Shown one piece after another: positions 63,239 to 64,000 of a stretch of DNA of 64,000 nt. Origin of the DNA: Chitinibacter sp. SCUT-21 (GTDB lineage: Bacteria; Pseudomonadota; Gammaproteobacteria; Burkholderiales; Chitinibacteraceae); NCBI GenBank assembly GCA_041874755.1, contig CP102611.1, positions 1,426,001-1,490,000 on the forward strand, written 5' to 3'. The stretch's first letter is position 1, and every line of letters begins with the position of its first letter. The position numbers were made by a program, and so were the translations under genes. The notes under the pieces are model-generated. The model was not told where the DNA came from. It made no database searches and worked only from the letters and a program-made list of their open reading frames with translations.

Positions 63239-64000
63239 CTAAAAACTACAAGCAATACTCAGTCCTGCACCTTCAACCCCAGGACCAAACATATAGCGCG
63301 CAACAAAGCGAGTGCGCGTAATCATCGGAATTAAATCTGTCGAATCAACCTCAACCCCAGCCCCCAGGGTAGATAGATAATCAAACCCCAACTGCCCCGC
63401 CTGATCCCCATAATATCTCGAATGAGAAGCCTCTAGCACATAACGCAAGGGGCGAGCGAACAAATTCAAACCCGTTGGGGCTCGATAACGCGCGTAGATA
63501 TTTGCCGTTTGTGAGTCTGCATTCGCATCAATGCTTTGGCCATTCGAAAACCCTTCTAAATGCATCGCCGAATAGCGTATTTCAAGATCAATCTCATGCT
63601 CAGGGCGAACAAGTTCATAATCAAGCATCAAAGCCCCCCCATAGCCTAGTGCATTCATGCTTCCGCCATGCGAAAAGTTATAATCCGTACCTAGTTTCTC
63701 GTTCAAAAACCAGTTGATCAGCTTTAAATCGCTCTGGACTGTCCCTAAAGAAAAATTCGCAATCGGGCGTAGCACTAAATCTTCACGCAAGGGGATATCC
63801 CAACCCACTCCGCCCATTACCGAAAGCGTCGTCCACTTCATAGGGATAGTACGACTCTCCTGGCCATTACTAGCAACAAAAGTGGGATCATAACGGCTGT
63901 ACGCTATCGCCCCTTCTAAATATACGGGCACGGTATCACTGATAGTTGCACCACCGCCAAGCTGACTCATAACAAGGGTTTCACCATCGCTTTGCGTATT
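63239..64000 (-). CDS. Outer-membrane beta-barrel protein (5' end outside window)
   Basis: The frame stays open to the window edge, so the N-terminus is missing; 253 residues are visible. Alternating short amphipathic strands with turns (VYLEGAIAYSRYDP, WDIPLREDLVLRPIANFSLG, LMLDYELVRPEHEIDLEIRY, SRYYGDQAGQLGFDYLSTLG) and a C-terminal terminal-strand pattern ending in Phe (GAGLSIACSF) indicate an outer-membrane barrel assembled by BamA. No family was recognised with confidence; autotransporter-like or porin-like barrels are both possible. Confidence 0.75.
   Translation of the reverse strand, partial: NTQSDGETLVMSQLGGGATISDTVPVYLEGAIAYSRYDPTFVASNGQESRTIPMKWTTLSVMGGVGWDIPLREDLVLRPIANFSLGTVQSDLKLINWFLNEKLGTDYNFSHGGSMNALGYGGALMLDYELVRPEHEIDLEIRYSAMHLEGFSNGQSIDANADSQTANIYARYRAPTGLNLFARPLRYVLEASHSRYYGDQAGQLGFDYLSTLGAGVEVDSTDLIPMITRTRFVARYMFGPGVEGAGLSIACSF

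Overview
The window reads as a chromosomal segment of a betaproteobacterium, most likely order Neisseriales (Chitinibacter/Chromobacterium-like). Three conserved blocks suggest this: miaB-phoH-ybeY-corC-lnt; an ECF sigma factor-DUF3619-RDD block divergent from ilvB-ilvN-ilvC; and psd/pssA-leuA. No rRNA is present, so the placement is an inference from gene order and protein family. No transposase, integrase, prophage module or CRISPR array was seen.

Layout. 1-4 kb: end of a LysE-type exporter, a CHASE2 nucleotide cyclase with a FecR-domain partner, and a PH-domain protein. 4-11 kb: a tripartite RND efflux operon (outer-membrane factor, a DUF4260 gene broken by a stop, adaptor, pump) divergent from a TetR repressor with a visible operator. 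11-15 kb: a large hybrid histidine kinase and a small lipoprotein. 15.3-17.2 kb: tRNA-Pro, exonuclease I, and an unlisted 59-residue membrane protein. 17.6-24.1 kb: a fructose-type ABC transport operon (binding protein, permease, ATPase, FucU/RbsD mutarotase, ROK regulator, PfkB kinase) facing an orphan sugar-binding protein. 24.2-30.4 kb: tRNA-Met with an inverted copy of its 3' end, then miaB-phoH-ybeY-corC-lnt. 30.4-36.7 kb: TraB/GumN, RDD, DUF3619, ECF sigma, then ilvBNC behind a hairpin-rich leader. 36.8-42.5 kb: Stealth phosphotransferase, an amino-acid-type binding protein, psd, pssA and leuA. 42.8-45.4 kb: a YiiX-like papain-fold hydrolase abutting a diguanylate cyclase. 45.3-51.7 kb: an expanded ynbABCD-type phospholipid cluster. 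52.3-64 kb: cca, cysK, a CHASE/PAS sensor without an output domain, ilvA, an HD-GYP regulator with its kinase, hslU with a sigma-32-like promoter, and a truncated outer-membrane protein.

Most interesting system: leuA carries an in-frame 82-codon helix-turn-helix module ahead of an otherwise complete 2-isopropylmalate synthase with its leucine-sensing C-terminal domain. The module is bracketed by an exact 10-nt repeat containing the ribosome binding site, so both a long DNA-binding form and a normal-length enzyme could be made. Three related inverted repeats (TTAGAC-N5/7-GTCTAA) lie upstream of and within the start of the gene, one over the -35 hexamer. The inference is a leucine biosynthetic enzyme that may act as its own leucine-responsive repressor.

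Other threads: a dispersed word GGTATWGCC well above chance, terminator-like hairpins placed directly before the starts of several genes, and strong c-di-GMP/cAMP-type signalling content (one cyclase, one GGDEF, one HD-GYP, several PAS sensors).
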